5,929 nucleotides of DNA from an uncultured Alistipes sp. (GTDB lineage: Bacteria > Bacteroidota > Bacteroidia > Bacteroidales > Rikenellaceae), in assembly GCA_947178455.1 (NCBI GenBank), contig CAMWYI010000105.1, positions 1 through 5,929 of the forward strand, written 5' to 3'. Position 1 is the first letter of the stretch. Each line of letters begins with the position of its first letter. A model generated the notes under the pieces. It was not told the DNA's origin and made no database searches. It saw only the letters and a program-made list of their open reading frames with translations. Both the position numbers and the translations under genes were made by a program. This document shows positions 5,799-5,929 of this stretch, piece by piece.

Positions 5799-5824
5799 TC
5801 TCCGACATATTGAAAGCGCATCGG

Positions 5825-5871
5825 CTTTTCTTCTCGAACCAAAACTTGGACAATTTTGACGCGAAGAAGAA
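5825..5871 (+). other. Potentially structured leader RNA
   Basis: Downstream of the rightward promoter, 5826-5836 can pair with 5860-5870 (TTCTTCTCG against CGCGAAGAA plus two outer pairs), an 11-bp stem with one mismatch and one wobble. Inside it CCAA (5839-5842) pairs with TTGG (5846-5849) around a three-base loop. Together they suggest a folded 5' leader or small RNA. I recognise no known riboswitch or RNA family; the stems are hand-found and could be chance. Confidence 0.3.
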
Positions 5872-5880
5872 TTTAAGTTG

Positions 5881-5909
5881 ATGCTCACGCTGTTTTTAGG
5901 CGTGGGCAT
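5881..5909 (+). terminator. Terminator- or attenuator-like hairpin
   Basis: ATGCTCACGC (5881-5890) pairs with GCGTGGGCAT (5900-5909) as a 10-bp stem with one wobble and a nine-base loop. The following TTTCTTC is a poor T-run, so termination would be weak. It could end a small RNA of about 105-115 bases started at 5803-5806, act as an attenuator, or simply be part of the coding start described at 5881. Confidence 0.35.
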
Positions 5910-5929
5910 TTCTTCAATCTTCTTTGCGG
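5881..5929 (+). CDS. Possible start of a rightward gene with hydrophobic N-terminus (partial)
   Basis: An ATG at 5881 opens a frame that stays open to the window end and reads MLTLFLGVGISSIFFA, a hydrophobic segment compatible with a membrane anchor or signal sequence. It lies about 75 bases downstream of the rightward promoter candidate and after a purine-rich GAAGAAGAA. An in-frame stop at 5857-5859 limits how far upstream the gene could begin. Only 16 codons are visible, so neither the reality of the gene nor its family can be judged, and the same bases form a hairpin that may instead be a terminator. Confidence 0.3.
   Translation, partial: MLTLFLGVGISSIFFA

Noticed and set aside
4199..5881. 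A 560-codon open frame on the plus strand opposite the rel gene.
   Set aside because: It is the antisense shadow of a clear RelA/SpoT homologue in GC-rich DNA. Its translation has no recognisable domain, and the rel frame has all expected motifs.
5694..5909. A 71-codon minus-strand frame upstream of rel, which could be a leader peptide gene.
   Set aside because: It overlaps the rel promoter box, ends just before it, shows no protein-like composition or family, and the AT-rich DNA is better explained as regulatory.

Overview
This window looks like chromosomal DNA from a GC-rich member of the Bacteroidales; an Alistipes-like organism is my best guess. The reasons are GC-rich coding regions broken by AT-rich intergenic DNA, promoter candidates of the Bacteroidetes type (TTTG near -33, TAnnTTTG near -7) rather than the E. 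coli type, almost no Shine-Dalgarno sequences, and a gene set and gene order familiar from that group. The assignment comes from pattern memory, not from a search. I see no insertion sequence, phage gene, CRISPR array, tRNA or rRNA.

Left part (1-3367, plus strand): four genes lie head to tail with gaps of 47, 12 and 19 bp and probably form one transcription unit. They are the 3' part of an RsmF-type rRNA cytosine-C5 methyltransferase, a MerR-type DNA-binding protein with a repetitive acidic tail, a short-form Nif3/YbgI (DUF34) metal-centre protein, and a coiled-coil protein with a C4 zinc ribbon (CT398/FlgZ-like, formerly DUF164). A second promoter candidate lies inside the 3' end of the nif3 gene and could drive the zinc-ribbon gene separately.

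Middle (3368-3457): a nearly perfect hairpin, A-rich on one flank and T-rich on the other, separates two convergent units and should terminate transcription from both sides.

Right part (3458-5668, minus strand): one long RelA/SpoT homologue with the complete HD, synthetase, TGS, helical, conserved-Cys and ACT layout. Its synthetase motifs look intact. Its hydrolase domain keeps the metal-binding His/His-Asp/Asp set but has lost the Glu-Asp pair and the conserved Asn, so it may be mainly a (p)ppGpp synthetase. An AT-rich patch of about 60 bp with unusual codons lies inside the gene.

Right edge (5669-5929): an AT-rich intergenic stretch with a candidate promoter for the rel gene on the minus strand and a better one pointing right on the plus strand. 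The latter is followed by a potentially structured leader and either a terminator-like hairpin or the start of a gene that runs off the window.

The core genes are housekeeping or stress-response families. I did not find a convincing undescribed multi-gene system. The most unusual points are the degenerate hydrolase site, the AT-rich codon patch, the tailed MerR protein and the structured rightward transcript at the right edge.
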